A DNA stretch of 5,240 bases from JBBRFH01 sp038224615 (lineage in GTDB: Bacteria; Planctomycetota; Phycisphaerae; Tepidisphaerales; Tepidisphaeraceae), in contig JBBRFH010000243.1 in assembly GCA_038224615.1 (NCBI GenBank), positions 1-5,240 on the forward strand, in the 5' to 3' direction. The translations under genes were made by a program, and so were the position numbers. The notes beneath the pieces were generated by a model. The model was not told the DNA's origin and ran no database searches. It was given only the letters and a program-made list of their open reading frames with translations. Shown one piece after another: positions 5,210 through 5,240 of this stretch; position 1 is the stretch's first letter, and each line of letters starts with the position of its first letter.

Positions 5210-5240
5210 ATGGACGTAACGATCATTGGTTGCGGGTATG
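5210..5240 (+). CDS. Nucleotide-sugar dehydrogenase, N-terminus only (UDP-glucose/GDP-mannose dehydrogenase type; truncated by window edge)
   Basis: Only ten codons are visible: MDVTIIGCGY, with the next codon starting G, which suits V. The pattern of a short beta strand followed by GxGY(V) at the very N-terminus is the NAD-binding start of the UDP-glucose/GDP-mannose dehydrogenase family (compare KITVIGTGYVG in Ugd-type enzymes). These oxidise a nucleotide sugar to a uronic acid used in extracellular polysaccharide. A strong Shine-Dalgarno supports the start. Position downstream of a polyprenyl-phosphate sugar transferase fits a polysaccharide cluster. UDP-glucose, UDP-ManNAc and GDP-mannose dehydrogenases cannot be told apart here, and other Rossmann-fold proteins remain possible. 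Confidence 0.55.
   Translation, partial: MDVTIIGCGY

Overview
This GC-rich window holds the junction of two divergently oriented gene blocks and is mostly ordinary housekeeping and cell-envelope sequence. Leftward (minus strand) are dnaG, encoding the replicative primase, and the first 135 codons of a primary sigma factor gene (rpoD). This is the dnaG-rpoD part of the classical macromolecular-synthesis operon, with rpsU not seen. Rightward (plus strand) are a polyprenyl-phosphate sugar-1-phosphate transferase of the MraY/WecA superfamily and the first ten codons of what looks like a nucleotide-sugar (UDP-glucose type) dehydrogenase. Those two suggest the start of a polysaccharide or envelope-glycan locus.

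The organism cannot be fixed from this window. High GC, long structured intergenic spacers, dnaG and rpoD starts without clear Shine-Dalgarno sequences, and heptanucleotide-type filler repeats fit a member of the Planctomycetota (possibly Phycisphaerae-like) or a similar environmental lineage. This is a tentative inference with no marker-gene search behind it.

Layout: 1-407 rpoD N-terminus (minus, cut by the window edge); 408-739 spacer with a hairpin behind dnaG, a short direct repeat, a five-unit heptamer array and a long-range inverted repeat in the presumed rpoD leader; 740-2746 dnaG (minus) with a good sigma-70-type promoter at 2809-2837; 2838-3605 an unusually long spacer; 3606-4928 the membrane transferase; 4929-5209 a spacer with no recognisable gene; 5210-5240 the dehydrogenase start. 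The long spacer holds a second heptamer array, an 85-bp interrupted palindrome, a diverged 35-bp direct repeat pair, a 14-bp palindrome and a perfect 10-bp-stem hairpin.

DnaG primes lagging-strand synthesis and RpoD directs housekeeping transcription. The transferase would load the first sugar phosphate onto undecaprenyl phosphate, and the dehydrogenase would supply a uronic-acid nucleotide sugar to the same pathway. I found no CRISPR array, tRNA, rRNA, intact transposase or defence system. The least explained part of the window is the non-coding 2.88-3.48 kb stretch, not any of the genes.
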